A DNA stretch of 64,000 nt, taken from the NCBI RefSeq assembly GCF_004138205.1, contig NZ_RXNQ01000022.1, positions 309,241 through 373,240 of the forward strand, given 5' to 3'. Numbering within the stretch: position 1 is the first letter of the stretch; every line of letters begins with the position of its first letter. The notes under the pieces were generated by a model. That model was not told the origin of the DNA, made no database searches, and saw only the letters and a program-made list of their open reading frames with translations. The position numbers and the translations under genes are program-made. Below, in pieces: positions 25,836-35,465 of the stretch. The stretch is from Pedobacter sp. SYP-B3415 (lineage in GTDB: Bacteria > Bacteroidota > Bacteroidia > Sphingobacteriales > Sphingobacteriaceae).

Positions 25836-27512
25836 ATGACGGCAACAGACATTCGCAAGACACCGCAACCATGGTGGAAAGAGGCAATCATTTACCAGAT
25901 TTACCCCCGCAGCTTTAAAGACAGTAATGGGGACGGTATAGGAGATTTGCGGGGCATTATTGAAAAGCTGGACTATATACAGCGTCTCGGCGTGGATGCA
26001 GTCTGGCTGAACCCTATTTTTACATCTCCGAATGATGATAACGGCTATGACATCAGTGACTACCGGAACATCATGGACGATTTTGGCACCATGGATGATT
26101 TCGACGAACTGCTGAGTCAAATGCATGACCGCGGTTTACGCCTTATTCTTGATCTGGTAGCCAACCACAGCAGTGATGAACATCCCTGGTTTATTGAGAG
26201 CCGCAAAAGCCGCGACAATCCTTACCGGGATTATTACCATTGGTTTCCCGCCGAAAAGGGCGTACCGCCGAAGCGCTTTAGTTTTTTTGATGTTAAGAAC
26301 GACGCCTGGAAGTACGATGCACACACAAATTCCTACTACCTGCGCTATTTCAGCGAAAAACAGCCTGATCTGAACTGGGAAAATTCTGCCTTACGCCACG
26401 AGATGTATAACATTATGCGTTTCTGGCTAGACAAGGGGATAGACGGCTTTCGCATGGACGTCATCCCGTTTATTTCGAAAGACACAAATTGGCCACCGGT
26501 TCAGGTGTATTCTGAGGGCCCTTCCCTGCATGCACACCTTCAGGAGATGCACCGCGAGGTTTTGCAGCATTATAATATGGTCAGCATTGCCGAAGGAGTT
26601 GGTGTCACGCCAGAAAAGGCACTTAATTTTGTCGATCCGGAAAGAAAAGAGCTGGATCTCCTTTATCACTTCGAAGGCATGGATATTGGTTATATCCCGG
26701 GTGCGTACAAGGTACCTGATCCCGAAGGGGTAGACCTGCTCAAGTTTAAACAGGTTTATACTGCATGGGATAAGGTCTTTGAACAGCGCGGCTGGGGCAC
26801 GATCTACCTCGGTAACCATGACCAGCCCCGTATGTTGAGCCGTTGGGGCAACGACGATCCGGCGTTCGCTAAGGCTTCGGCCAAATTACTTATGACCTTT
26901 CTGCTCAGTCACCGGGCTACCCCGTTTTTTTATGCCGGAGACGAGTTGGGCATGAGCAATATACGCTTTGATTCTATCAACGACTACCGTGATATTGAGA
27001 CCATTAACCAGTACGAACGTATCAGACAGGAAGTTGGCGATCTGAAGACATTTATGGATAACCAGAAGTTAACAGCCCGCGACAATGGCCGCACCCCTTT
27101 TCAATGGAATTCAGACCCGAATGCAGGGTTCAGCACGTCGAACCCCTGGCTAAAAGTAAATCCCAACTACAAAACTGTCAATGCCGAGTTGCAGGAGAAC
27201 GACCCTGACAGCCCACTCAGCTTTTTTAGAAAACTTGTGGCGTTACGGCGGGAAAACAAAACACTGATCTATGGCATCTATGAACTGGTAGATGCTACGC
27301 ATCCGGAAGTTTATGCCTACTCCCGGACTCTCGAAAATGACCGGCTGATCGTTTTACTTAACTTCAGCAGCAACAGGACGTCGATTAGCTTGCCTTCGTA
27401 TGTCAATGAATACAGTGTATTAATCAACAATTTAAAGCAGCACATGCGCCGGGATTCAGGGAATGTTCATCTTGAGGCCTGGCAGGCGGTGATTATCCGG
27501 GTAGAAGACTAG
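25836..27512 (+). CDS. GH13 alpha-glucosidase (oligo-1,6-glucosidase/trehalose synthase-like)
   Basis: A 558-residue GH13 enzyme that hydrolyses or transfers alpha-glucosyl residues of small oligosaccharides, probably in the cytoplasm since no signal peptide is seen. The conserved regions are DLVANHSS (region I), DGFRMDVIPF with the nucleophile Asp (II), IAEGVG with the acid/base Glu (III), and LGNHDQPR with the transition-state Asp (IV). YPRSFKDSNGDGIGDL near the N-terminus holds the usual Ca-site type loop. ATG 25836 is chosen over a TTG two codons upstream. Its stop shares the CTAG sequence with the stop of the convergent AraC-type gene, a possible local regulator. Confidence 0.92.
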   Translation: MTATDIRKTPQPWWKEAIIYQIYPRSFKDSNGDGIGDLRGIIEKLDYIQRLGVDAVWLNPIFTSPNDDNGYDISDYRNIMDDFGTMDDFDELLSQMHDRGLRLILDLVANHSSDEHPWFIESRKSRDNPYRDYYHWFPAEKGVPPKRFSFFDVKNDAWKYDAHTNSYYLRYFSEKQPDLNWENSALRHEMYNIMRFWLDKGIDGFRMDVIPFISKDTNWPPVQVYSEGPSLHAHLQEMHREVLQHYNMVSIAEGVGVTPEKALNFVDPERKELDLLYHFEGMDIGYIPGAYKVPDPEGVDLLKFKQVYTAWDKVFEQRGWGTIYLGNHDQPRMLSRWGNDDPAFAKASAKLLMTFLLSHRATPFFYAGDELGMSNIRFDSINDYRDIETINQYERIRQEVGDLKTFMDNQKLTARDNGRTPFQWNSDPNAGFSTSNPWLKVNPNYKTVNAELQENDPDSPLSFFRKLVALRRENKTLIYGIYELVDATHPEVYAYSRTLENDRLIVLLNFSSNRTSISLPSYVNEYSVLINNLKQHMRRDSGNVHLEAWQAVIIRVED

Positions 27513-28348
27513 TCTTTCCGTAAGCTACCAGGCAGGCAGGCGTACTTCTTCTTGAAGGCCGCAGTAAAGTGCTGGGGATTTTTGTAACCAACCAGGTAGG
27601 CAATCTCACCTACCGGAAGCCTGCCCGATACCAACATGCTCCTGGCTTTTTCCATGCGCGTATCGAAGAGATGACCAAAAACCGTATTGCCAAAAAACGC
27701 TTTATACTCTTTTTTCAACTTATAGTCGTTTAAGCCAACTATACGGGAAAGCTCATATAGTGTCGGGGGGGCCTGCATGTGTTCTTCCATATATTGCTTC
27801 GCATGCCATAGCTTTTTGACGTCATCTTCAGTTATGTTGCCTTGATCCGTGTCCCCGGAAAGCCCTTTTTCTAAAAATGCAGAAGCTTGCTGTTCAAGCT
27901 GCGGCATATCTATCGGTGATATGCGAAGCAGTTCCGCAAGTAAACGAGCGGAGTGAAACACGTGGGTATCGGGCTTCAGCATGCCCTGTTCCACAGTCCC
28001 TTCTAGTCCCTGACCTGTAATTATGAATGCGGAGAATTGGGGTTTGATGAGCATTTTGGCATTGATCTTAGCTGCAGAACCCTGCGGCAGGATGGTATGA
28101 TCAAGGTGGATGTCGCCGTTAAAGGCAAACACCAACCCATCTGCAGCCACACCCGGATCGAGCATGATTGCGTCTATCCCTTTACAATCGAATAAAAGTA
28201 GGTGCATATGCCCCACGACTGCAGATCTGACACAAAGGAGTGGGTGTGCAAACAACCAGGCTTCGCCCGGCAGGCGTTCAAGCGTATAGTTTAATGTATG
28301 CTGATTGGGAAATTTTATTTCGATGTGCATTGCTCCTTCTGAAGGCAT
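27509..28348 (-). CDS. AraC-family transcriptional regulator, PchR-like
   Basis: A 279-residue regulator. The C-terminal 100 residues are an AraC double helix-turn-helix (LYELSRIVGLNDYKLKKEYKAFFG, then GEIAYLVGYKNPQHFTAAFKKKYACLPGSLRK). The NDYKLK signature is typical of the PchR-like branch. The N-terminal 150 residues are a probable effector-binding region without recognised motifs. The start may be 28348 or the ATG at 28330, which has AGAAGGAG just ahead of it. It overlaps the convergent GH13 gene by 4 bp. Whether it regulates that gene is not shown. Confidence 0.85.
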   Translation of the reverse strand: MPSEGAMHIEIKFPNQHTLNYTLERLPGEAWLFAHPLLCVRSAVVGHMHLLLFDCKGIDAIMLDPGVAADGLVFAFNGDIHLDHTILPQGSAAKINAKMLIKPQFSAFIITGQGLEGTVEQGMLKPDTHVFHSARLLAELLRISPIDMPQLEQQASAFLEKGLSGDTDQGNITEDDVKKLWHAKQYMEEHMQAPPTLYELSRIVGLNDYKLKKEYKAFFGNTVFGHLFDTRMEKARSMLVSGRLPVGEIAYLVGYKNPQHFTAAFKKKYACLPGSLRKD

Positions 28349-28907
28349 TTTTTATCCGCCTCGCGTTAACAGATGAGCACAATTATAAGCAAATTCGTAT
28401 ATAATTTATAATGAGTCTAAATAAAAATACAAATGTCCCCTGAGCCTGTCCGTTTTTATGGCCGGGCAAAGGGCGACGCCAAGACTTAGTCCTTCATCTC
28501 CAATAAATATGTTTTGTTAGTTGGTAAAAGCTCCCTGGATAGGGAGCTTTATCATTTTAGTGGTCTGAACAAACTCGAATGATGAAATGATCATGCGAAG
28601 GTGCAGAGGGAAGTTTTCAGCTTAAGAGGCGCTGTGCTACCAATGGGCGCTATAAAGTTTTCAGCGGATGGCTTGAAAAGTTTATTGTTGCGGAAAATGC
28701 CGGAAGAGAGACTAGGTAGTTAATAAGTTTTACGAAGGGACTTCTCGGTTTTTGAACAGAGTTTGACTCCTGCAAAGTTGGTAACTTTTCGAAAGTTACC
28801 AACTTTAGTTAAAAAAACAAACGTAAATCGAAATTTACGAGCAGAAGCGACAATTAGCTTAATCAAGTTGAAAACTACCAGAATATCGGCTGAAACTAGC
28901 ACTGCTG
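28349..28907. other. Long intergenic region with two hairpins
   Basis: About 560 bp without a recognised gene. It holds a 10-bp-stem hairpin AAAGCTCCCT/AGGGAGCTTT at 28527-28550, with only a short T-run on either side, and a 15-bp-stem palindrome at 28774-28806 that recurs elsewhere in the window. A small RNA ending at 28550 is possible but has no supporting promoter. Confidence 0.35.
28774..28806. repeat. Dispersed hairpin repeat, copy 1
   Basis: Perfect 15-bp arms AAAGTTGGTAACTTT and AAAGTTACCAACTTT around a TCG loop. A second copy with the same arm sequence and loop GTG is at 35338-35368. It lies about 100 bp downstream of the M28 peptidase gene. It may be a 3'-end hairpin or a REP/MITE-type repeat. 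Confidence 0.65.
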
Positions 28908-30224
28908 CTATTGTAATTTCGCTATGCGTGTCGGTGTATCTTTACCTGCCACGATACTTACAGCACTTTTAGCAATACCTCGTATGGTAGCCAGGATATT
29001 CTGGACATCAAGGCTGCTGTATTCATCCTTCACGGTGTGGTAGAGTTTATCGCCGTCAATCTGCACAGTGCTGATGGTATGTGCAGGAACGCCTAACGCT
29101 GCAAGTGTTGCATTATCACTTCTGTAAAAAAGATTCTGCTGTGGATAGGGGTCCGGATGGAAACTGAATTCGGTACCCGCCAGATTTTTCTGCAGGATCT
29201 TCCCAAAATCCGATTTTTCAAAACCCGTAATAAACGCGGTGTTCGGTCCGAATTTTGAATCTTTGCCAATCATCTCGATATTAAACATCGCAACAACATC
29301 GTCAGGATTGAGCTGATTTGAAAAATAGCGGGCACCAAAGCCTCCGATTTCTTCGGCCGTAAAGGCGACGAAAATAAGCGTACGTTCATTGTTTTTTAAG
29401 GCCTTATAGTACTTGGCCAGCGCGATCACTGCCGTAGTTCCGGAAGCATCATCGTCGGCACCGTTTGCAATACTATCTGTGCCTACCGCCTTCTGGATGC
29501 CTATATGATCGTAATGTCCTGAGAAGATAACCAATTCCTGTTTTTTGCTTTTACCGGGAATCATACCCGCCACGTTAAACAAGGGAAGTTTCTCGACCTT
29601 GCTTTGCATATTTACAGAGAAGTCCTTTGCAGCGGGATCGGCGCCGAGTACAAATACGGAGCCCCCGCCCTCTGTCGCGTTCAGATCTTTTTCATCAACA
29701 ACAGACGCACCGGCTGAAAAGCCTCTGATGCGTTTGAAGGCTTCCGCGAATTTTGCCGGTACAATGACCAATTGTTTTTTCGGCGCGCGCGCGAACTGCC
29801 GGTACTGCGCTGAAAACTCTTTAGTCGTATCGAGCACGGTTACAGGTGCTCCGCTCTTCGCATCAAAAGCGAGCTTCTCGGTTGTACTCCCGATAACGGC
29901 TATGTTTGCCTGGTCAATCGGTTTTCCGTTTACAGTTACTGTACCCTGTCTGCCGCTCAGTCTGTATTTGTAAAATGTCTGCCGGTAACCCTTCAGTCCC
30001 GCCAATGGCTGCAAGCCGATCTTTTTAAATTCTGATTCAATGAAAGTGGCTGCCTTATCAATTCCGGGTCCGAAAGTTGCGCGACCCTGCATCTCGTCAG
30101 CGCTCAGGGTTTTGATCAGCCTGTCTGCATATTCTTTTGAAATGATCTGGTTGATGTCTGGTTTTTGCTGGGCCGACACCTGCACAGTGACCAGCGTCGA
30201 GAGCGCGAATAAAAGTTTTTTCAT
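28908..30224 (-). CDS. M28 family metallopeptidase, secreted
   Basis: A 438-residue zinc aminopeptidase with a signal peptide (KKLLFALSTLVTVQVSAQQ). Metal ligands of the M28 family are visible: His in FSGHYDHIG, Asp in NGADDDASGT, the catalytic and metal Glu pair in AFTAEEIGG, Asp/Glu in FNIEMIGKD, and a late His in GVPAHTIST. A protease-associated-type insertion lies around residues 95-215. It removes N-terminal amino acids from peptides outside the cytoplasm. The start is 2 bp after the stop of the M61 gene, so both form one operon. Confidence 0.9.
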   Translation of the reverse strand: MKKLLFALSTLVTVQVSAQQKPDINQIISKEYADRLIKTLSADEMQGRATFGPGIDKAATFIESEFKKIGLQPLAGLKGYRQTFYKYRLSGRQGTVTVNGKPIDQANIAVIGSTTEKLAFDAKSGAPVTVLDTTKEFSAQYRQFARAPKKQLVIVPAKFAEAFKRIRGFSAGASVVDEKDLNATEGGGSVFVLGADPAAKDFSVNMQSKVEKLPLFNVAGMIPGKSKKQELVIFSGHYDHIGIQKAVGTDSIANGADDDASGTTAVIALAKYYKALKNNERTLIFVAFTAEEIGGFGARYFSNQLNPDDVVAMFNIEMIGKDSKFGPNTAFITGFEKSDFGKILQKNLAGTEFSFHPDPYPQQNLFYRSDNATLAALGVPAHTISTVQIDGDKLYHTVKDEYSSLDVQNILATIRGIAKSAVSIVAGKDTPTRIAKLQ

Positions 30225-30226
30225 TG

Positions 30227-32062
30227 TTAGTTGGTTTGTTTGATCTGACTGTTAAGCCATTGCGCTCTGACGGCCACCATATCTGCACCGGGTTGTTTCC
30301 CGGCCACTTCCATGGCGACAAGTTCAAGAACAGGGCTTTCAGTTAATTTTATAGTCGTTTGTTTTTTTTCTCCGCGATGGCTGTATAACAGGTCGAGTGA
30401 ATCACCGGCTTTATGCCCTTCAAGCGCTTTAGCCAGATCTGAAGCGTCATTGATTCTTTGCCTGCCAAGCCTGATTACAATGTCTCCTGCATCAAGGCCT
30501 GCTTCGTATGCGGGGCTGCCTTTGATGGTTGAGCCTGAAATCCGGGCTTCGCCATTGGCTACCTGAACACGTTCAAGGCCCGTATACAATGCCGGATTGG
30601 CTGGTTTTCTGAGTATGAATCCCGCATGGGCAAACAAGGCCGCAAAATCGGGCTTCGCTGTACCATATACATAGTCTGCAAAAAATTTTCTGGCAAAGGG
30701 TTCGTCTTTAGTAAGTAAAGCAAGCGTTTTTTCGAGGTTTGGAATGGTATACGGGATCTCCGGCCTGCCATGATTTTTCCAGAGCGCGCGCATATAATCG
30801 TCCAGTGTGAGCCGGTAGCTGCTGCGCAGACTCAGATCAAGCGCAAGGGCAACGGAAGCACCGTAGGTATAATAAGAGGTAAAGATATTTGACATATTTG
30901 TCTGGTCGACCGCTACCCCTGCATCTGCAAAGACCGCATAACGGCTGGCCTGAACGGGCGAAAACTCTCGCGCTCCCGGACTCGTTAACACCGTATTTAC
31001 AATGCCGGAAAAGACGTGCAGGCATTCCTCCAGTGTTCTGAAGCCGGCCCGCTTCAGCACGAGGTTTCCGTAATACTGGGTGAAACCTTCTGCAAGCCAA
31101 AGCTCACTACTGATATCTGAATGGCTGAAATCAAACGGTTCGAGGCTTTTAGGGCGCAGTCTTTCCACATTCCAGGCATGGAAAAATTCATGAGAGAATG
31201 TACCCAGCAACTGACTTTCATTGCCTTTAACGGTTTTGCGGGGCTGCGTAATAACCGTCGAGTTGCGATGCTCCATTCCATCACCGCCATTTTCGGGATG
31301 CACATCATGCAAAAAGCGGTATTCGCCATAATCAAAAGCAGGAAGCTCACCCCATATAGCAGCCTGTTCATCGACAACCTTAGCAATCATAGCGGCATAC
31401 TGATCTGCTACGGACTGGTCATCAGCAATGTGGCCCACATACCAGATACGTTGTTTTTTTCCATTGGTCTGGCGTTCGGCTACAAGCGCCTGGCGGTATC
31501 GGGCAAGTTCGATCGGGCTGTCCATAAAATATTGCAGCCCGGGTGCGGTGAAGGTGGTTTCAGAAAGCGGTTTTAGCTGGGTAGCGATTTTCCACTCAGA
31601 ACCCTTCGGCAGATTGAACGTCACCTTACGGCTAAGTTTATCCATCCCGAGAGGAAATAAAAAAGCGGCCGGCACATTCAGGTGTGCATGACTCTCATCA
31701 ATACCTGCATAGGTGCCGTCAATCCAATTACCAAAGAGCGTATATTCAAGGCGCAATTTTCCTGCGGCAGCCTTTACCCGATACTGGTCTCCTGCAGGCT
31801 GCTCGAATGAGACGGCTTTACCGTTGTTCCAAACCTTAACGTTGTAGATATTCTTGCCAAACTCATGCGTAGCATATCTGCCGGGTGAAGAGCGTGCCAT
31901 GCGAAAAAGAACATCGCCCGCTTTGATGTCGGTCAGTTCAAGAACGACTTGCGCCTCGTGGTGTATGGCATTGGGGAAAGATACCGTATAGGCGACTTCT
32001 TTCTGGGCGAATGCTGTAAAACCAAACAGCGATAGCCCGGCATAAAGGCAAAATTTCTTCAT
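30227..32062 (-). CDS. M61 glycyl-aminopeptidase family protein with PDZ domain
   Basis: A 611-residue secreted peptidase. The signal peptide is MKKFCLYAGLSLFGFTAFAQ, and the ATG at 32062 was chosen for it rather than one seven codons upstream. The zinc-binding HEFFHAWNVERLRP and the downstream WLAEGFTQYYG Glu are the M61 signature. A PDZ domain (about 500-580, ISGSTIKGSPAYEAGLDAGD) follows. The N-terminal 170 residues form the usual beta-rich M61 domain. It is the first gene of a two-gene peptidase operon with the M28 gene. Confidence 0.9.
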   Translation of the reverse strand: MKKFCLYAGLSLFGFTAFAQKEVAYTVSFPNAIHHEAQVVLELTDIKAGDVLFRMARSSPGRYATHEFGKNIYNVKVWNNGKAVSFEQPAGDQYRVKAAAGKLRLEYTLFGNWIDGTYAGIDESHAHLNVPAAFLFPLGMDKLSRKVTFNLPKGSEWKIATQLKPLSETTFTAPGLQYFMDSPIELARYRQALVAERQTNGKKQRIWYVGHIADDQSVADQYAAMIAKVVDEQAAIWGELPAFDYGEYRFLHDVHPENGGDGMEHRNSTVITQPRKTVKGNESQLLGTFSHEFFHAWNVERLRPKSLEPFDFSHSDISSELWLAEGFTQYYGNLVLKRAGFRTLEECLHVFSGIVNTVLTSPGAREFSPVQASRYAVFADAGVAVDQTNMSNIFTSYYTYGASVALALDLSLRSSYRLTLDDYMRALWKNHGRPEIPYTIPNLEKTLALLTKDEPFARKFFADYVYGTAKPDFAALFAHAGFILRKPANPALYTGLERVQVANGEARISGSTIKGSPAYEAGLDAGDIVIRLGRQRINDASDLAKALEGHKAGDSLDLLYSHRGEKKQTTIKLTESPVLELVAMEVAGKQPGADMVAVRAQWLNSQIKQTN

Positions 32063-32134
32063 GAATGTAAGGTAATGCGCCAATTTAACGCATAAAGGCT
32101 GACGAAAGAAATATTTATAGAATTACAGCACTGC

Positions 32135-33259
32135 TTAGTCCTGATCCCAGTTGTATTTTTCAAGATCGCGGTATGCGCGGCCCTTTAGAATCTCCTGCCT
32201 TTTTGTTACTTCCGCCTCTACCCTGGTACCCTGTATACGGTCGGCCACGTTCACATTATAATCCCTGTCTTTTGTTGAATGGTGCACATTTACGAACTCC
32301 AGGTCGTTTATAGCAACGTCATATACACCGCGCTGGCTCATCAGTTTGACAAACACCGGAAGACATTCAAAGAAGATAAATAACAAACCAATGAACGTGA
32401 CAGCCATCGCATTGTCTTCGTTTTTCGTACCGTTCGGATTAACTTTTAGCTGCCCAAGCGCCCAGTTACGGTCTGCAAAGCCAGCTACATTCACGGCACT
32501 GTCAAGCTGAACGCCGGTTAGCAGTTTTTCATCCATCAGGCCATCAAACTTTTTCCGGCCATCAACAAACCCCTCCGCTTTGGTAATCCCGGCCTTCAGG
32601 CTGTCGAGATCACTTTCACGGGCTTTCAGCTCAGCCTCTTTACGTTTTGCGTACGGTCCGTACCCCATTACTCCGGATGTTTCTGTGGTTTTGTTTCCGA
32701 AAATTTCGAAATTCAGTTTCTGCCGGTCGGTTTTTATCCCTTGTTCGAGCGAGTCGCGCCGGGCCTTTAATTCATCAAGCTTAGCCAGCTCAGCCGTGTA
32801 TTTTTTGGCAAAAGCCTTGTTAAGTGTATCAATCTTAGCACGCTGGGCATTCAGATAACTGACTTTTAGGCGCTCGCGGATTTCTTTATCAAAGAGTTTC
32901 AGTTCAAGCGGTCGCGAAATGACAATACCAATCATTACCGCCAGGAAGATACGCGGGGCAGCCTGAAGTACCTGTTTCCAGGTTGATCCGCTTTTGTTGA
33001 TACTGGAAACGATATAACGGTCCATGTTAAAGATGGCAAGGCCCCAGATCAGACCGAAAAACAGGGCGAAAAGAACCGCGAGGGCATCACCCTTAAACAC
33101 GAAGTACATGGCATAGCCGCCCGAAAGAGCTGCGAACAGGCCCGTAAAAAATATCGTTGCCCCAATACCAGTGAACTTATTGTGCTCTGTCGGGTATTTT
33201 TCTAATGTGGGAATGTGTGCGCCGCTGCAAAACCAGAAAAAACGGTTTATCCTGTTCAT
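32135..33259 (-). CDS. DUF4407 membrane protein
   Basis: A 374-residue membrane protein of the DUF4407 family, function unknown. The N-terminus (NRFFWFCSGAH) and three clustered membrane segments (about 29-52, 58-77 and 97-115) are followed by a long coiled-coil region (about 120-230, rich in Lys/Glu/Leu). A fourth membrane segment (about 285-305, AMAVTFIGLLFIFFECLPVF) comes before the C-terminal tail. It is divergent from the rhodanese gene with a 196-bp gap. Confidence 0.85.
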   Translation of the reverse strand: MNRINRFFWFCSGAHIPTLEKYPTEHNKFTGIGATIFFTGLFAALSGGYAMYFVFKGDALAVLFALFFGLIWGLAIFNMDRYIVSSINKSGSTWKQVLQAAPRIFLAVMIGIVISRPLELKLFDKEIRERLKVSYLNAQRAKIDTLNKAFAKKYTAELAKLDELKARRDSLEQGIKTDRQKLNFEIFGNKTTETSGVMGYGPYAKRKEAELKARESDLDSLKAGITKAEGFVDGRKKFDGLMDEKLLTGVQLDSAVNVAGFADRNWALGQLKVNPNGTKNEDNAMAVTFIGLLFIFFECLPVFVKLMSQRGVYDVAINDLEFVNVHHSTKDRDYNVNVADRIQGTRVEAEVTKRQEILKGRAYRDLEKYNWDQD

Positions 33260-33397
33260 CTCGAGAAGAATTTTCGTGTATACTGTATTTAAACGCCCGG
33301 GATGTCAGGTTGTTACAAAACTTTTGTAAATGGTCTGCTGGGTGTATTACAAATGTAAAGACAATTCGGCAAACAACCTGCGGTAAAATTTCTTTGT

Positions 33398-33405
33398 ATA
33401 TTTGC
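33398..33405 (+). promoter_or_regulatory. Candidate -7 box of the rhodanese gene
   Basis: TATATTTG matches TAnnTTTG and lies 50 bp before the rhodanese start. A -33 TTTG at the right distance is missing. Confidence 0.4.
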
Positions 33406-33455
33406 GTAGCTGCCGGCGAAAAAATTTCCGGCGGCGCAACCAAAAAATCAAGCAT

Positions 33456-33773
33456 ATGAAAGAGATTACCGTTGAGGAACTCAAAGCAAAGATCGACAAC
33501 AAAGAGGACTTCCAGCTTATCGATGTGCGGGAGCCGTTTGAATATGAAACCTCTAACCTGGATGGCGAGAATATTCCGCTTGGCGGCATTCTGATCGAGT
33601 CAGACAAGATTGCGACAGACAAGCCTGTCATCATTCAATGCCGCAGTGGTAAAAGGAGTGCTGCAGCGGTTATGCAGCTTGAGCAGGCGCATGGTTTCAC
33701 AAACCTGTATAACCTGAAAGGCGGCATTCTTGCCTGGCAGGAAGCGTTTGATCCGAACATGCCGGTTTACTAA
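33456..33773 (+). CDS. Rhodanese-like sulfurtransferase domain protein
   Basis: A 105-residue single-domain rhodanese. The active-site loop CRSGKRS (about 63-69) carries the catalytic Cys, and the N-terminal QLIDVREPFEYE motif is typical. Such proteins carry sulfur as a persulfide on Cys. The ATG at 33456 gives the standard length; the upstream frame has only basic, low-complexity sequence. A two-membrane-segment gene follows after 2 bp. A general sulfur carrier of this kind could in principle serve phosphorothioation, but nothing in the sequence links it to the dnd genes. Confidence 0.9.
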   Translation: MKEITVEELKAKIDNKEDFQLIDVREPFEYETSNLDGENIPLGGILIESDKIATDKPVIIQCRSGKRSAAAVMQLEQAHGFTNLYNLKGGILAWQEAFDPNMPVY

Positions 33774-33775
33774 TC

Positions 33776-33961
33776 ATGGGCAAAAAGATCGCACTGAATA
33801 TATTCTTCACGATCGGGCTGATCCTTTCCGGATTCGGACTGGTATGGAGTTTTCAGAACGAAAAATACCTGTTGGTCGCCATGTTTGTGGCCACGGGTGT
33901 TGTATTCTTTTATCTTAAAATGCAGTTGCTTAAAGAAGTTCGCAAAAGTTTCAAGGAGTAA
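33776..33961 (+). CDS. Small two-segment membrane protein (DUF6358-like)
   Basis: A 61-residue protein with two hydrophobic segments (about 5-24 and 31-48) and a basic C-terminal tail (KEVRKSFKE). It starts 2 bp after the rhodanese stop, so both are co-transcribed. I recall similar small proteins in Pedobacter-like genomes, possibly DUF6358. Function unknown. Confidence 0.7.
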   Translation: MGKKIALNIFFTIGLILSGFGLVWSFQNEKYLLVAMFVATGVVFFYLKMQLLKEVRKSFKE

Positions 33962-34024
33962 GAAATTACTCCTTTTTTTATCCCCATGTTTTCGGCTTCG
34001 CCGGATGTGCAACGTGAGTATCAA

Positions 34025-35311
34025 ATGACAACATCCCTCACCGATAACCGGCCCGAAAAACCGGACCCATATGCTGCTTTACGCTTTCGTGAGTTCAGAT
34101 CATACCTGGGCATGCGTTTCTTTTTTACGCTTGCCTACCAGATGCAGGCTGTCATTATTGGCTTTCATGTGTACCACCTGACTAAAGATCCGCTGGCCCT
34201 GGGCATGGTAGGGCTATGCGAAGCCATTCCGGCCATCACAATTGCGTTGTATGGAGGGTATGTAGCTGACAAGTCTGAGAAACGCGGCCTTTTGTTAAAA
34301 GTCTTCAGTGGGGTTTTTCTTTGCTCACTGGTTATGCTTGTTGCGACTACCCAATGGGCACACCAATTTATCCCTGTAAACCGGGTGGTAACGATCATGT
34401 ACGTAATGGTGTTTGGGATCGGTATTGCTCGCGGCTTTTTTTCACCGGCAACATTTTCGCTGATGGCGCAGATCCTGCCCAAGTCACTTTACCCCAATGC
34501 CAGCACCTGGAACAGCTCAAGCTGGCAGGCTGCATCTATACTGGGCCCCGCAGCCGGCGGACTTATCTACGGCTTTGCTGGTATCACCGTAACTTATTCG
34601 ATCATTCTGGCCTTGATTCTGACATCGCTGGTTTGCATATTTTTTCTGAAATCGCATCCACCAACGTTTGTTCCTCAACAGCATATCTTCAAGAGCCTGT
34701 CTGAGGGTGTTGTATTTGTATTCAGGAACAAGATGATGTTGGGTGCCATGAGCCTGGATCTCTTTTCAGTATTCTTCGGCGGTGCAGTGGCACTTTTGCC
34801 GGTCTTTGCAAATGACATTTTGAAAGTCGGATCTGAGGGTTTAGGTATGATGCGCGCATCAGCTTCACTCGGCGCTGTGCTTACCATGTTGGCCATGACC
34901 CGCTTTTCGCCCATGAACCGGCCATGGCGCAACCTGCTGATCGCCGTAGTAGGCTTTGGTACGAGCATCATTTGTTACGGCATTTCGAAAAATTTCTATC
35001 TGACACTTCTGTTTTTATTTCTTGAAGGTGCTTTCGACAGCATCAGCGTGATTATACGGTCTACAATTATGCAGTTGCTTACACCTGATGAGATGCGCGG
35101 ACGCGTTTCGGCAGTGAATTCGATGTTCATTGGATCATCTAACGAAATCGGCGCTTTCGAATCGGGTCTTACCGCAAAACTGATGCGTACCGTTCCCGCC
35201 GTAATTTTCGGCGGTAGCATGACCATTGCAATTGCAGGCATCACGTGGTGGAAGACACGCGCGCTCACCAGCCTCAGCCTGGAAGACATCAACAACCAAG
35301 AAAGAAAATAA
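34025..35311 (+). CDS. MFS transporter (MFS_3/EntS-like)
   Basis: A 428-residue major facilitator superfamily exporter with about 12 hydrophobic segments. The signature GGYVADKSEKRGLLL between segments 2 and 3 is typical. ALRFREFRSYLGMRFFFTLAYQMQ at the N-terminus and the RGRVSAVNSMFIGSSNEIGAFESG segment match the MFS_3 branch that includes the enterobactin exporter EntS. The substrate is unknown. The ATG at 34025 is preferred; one 13 codons upstream is also open. It converges on the ABC transporter gene with a dispersed hairpin in the gap. Confidence 0.85.
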   Translation: MTTSLTDNRPEKPDPYAALRFREFRSYLGMRFFFTLAYQMQAVIIGFHVYHLTKDPLALGMVGLCEAIPAITIALYGGYVADKSEKRGLLLKVFSGVFLCSLVMLVATTQWAHQFIPVNRVVTIMYVMVFGIGIARGFFSPATFSLMAQILPKSLYPNASTWNSSSWQAASILGPAAGGLIYGFAGITVTYSIILALILTSLVCIFFLKSHPPTFVPQQHIFKSLSEGVVFVFRNKMMLGAMSLDLFSVFFGGAVALLPVFANDILKVGSEGLGMMRASASLGAVLTMLAMTRFSPMNRPWRNLLIAVVGFGTSIICYGISKNFYLTLLFLFLEGAFDSISVIIRSTIMQLLTPDEMRGRVSAVNSMFIGSSNEIGAFESGLTAKLMRTVPAVIFGGSMTIAIAGITWWKTRALTSLSLEDINNQERK

Positions 35312-35337
35312 ATTAATTTTTATGAAATTTCACGACC

Positions 35338-35368
35338 AAGTTGGTAACTTTGTGAAAGTTACCAACTT
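35338..35368. repeat. Dispersed hairpin repeat, copy 2
   Basis: Perfect 14-bp arms AAGTTGGTAACTTT and AAAGTTACCAACTT around a GTG loop, nearly identical to the hairpin at 28774-28806. It lies between the convergent MFS and ABC transporter genes, where it could act as a two-way mRNA 3' hairpin. It has no T-run of note. Confidence 0.65.
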
Positions 35369-35465
35369 TGAGCTGAAGCTCTTTGAGAGAATTTGACACT
35401 ATTTTAAGTTCGTTGGTTTAGGAGTCGCATGCCTTTCTACCGAAAATTGCGTTGAATCAGACTCC

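Noticed and set aside
28527..28550. AAAGCTCCCT/AGGGAGCTTT hairpin as a terminator or small RNA end
   Set aside because: T-runs are short on both strands and no promoter or gene ends close by, so the role is left undecided.
33456..33773. Rhodanese gene as sulfur donor to the dnd system
   Set aside because: It is 18 kb away in the core chromosome with unrelated neighbours; nothing in the sequence links it to phosphorothioation.
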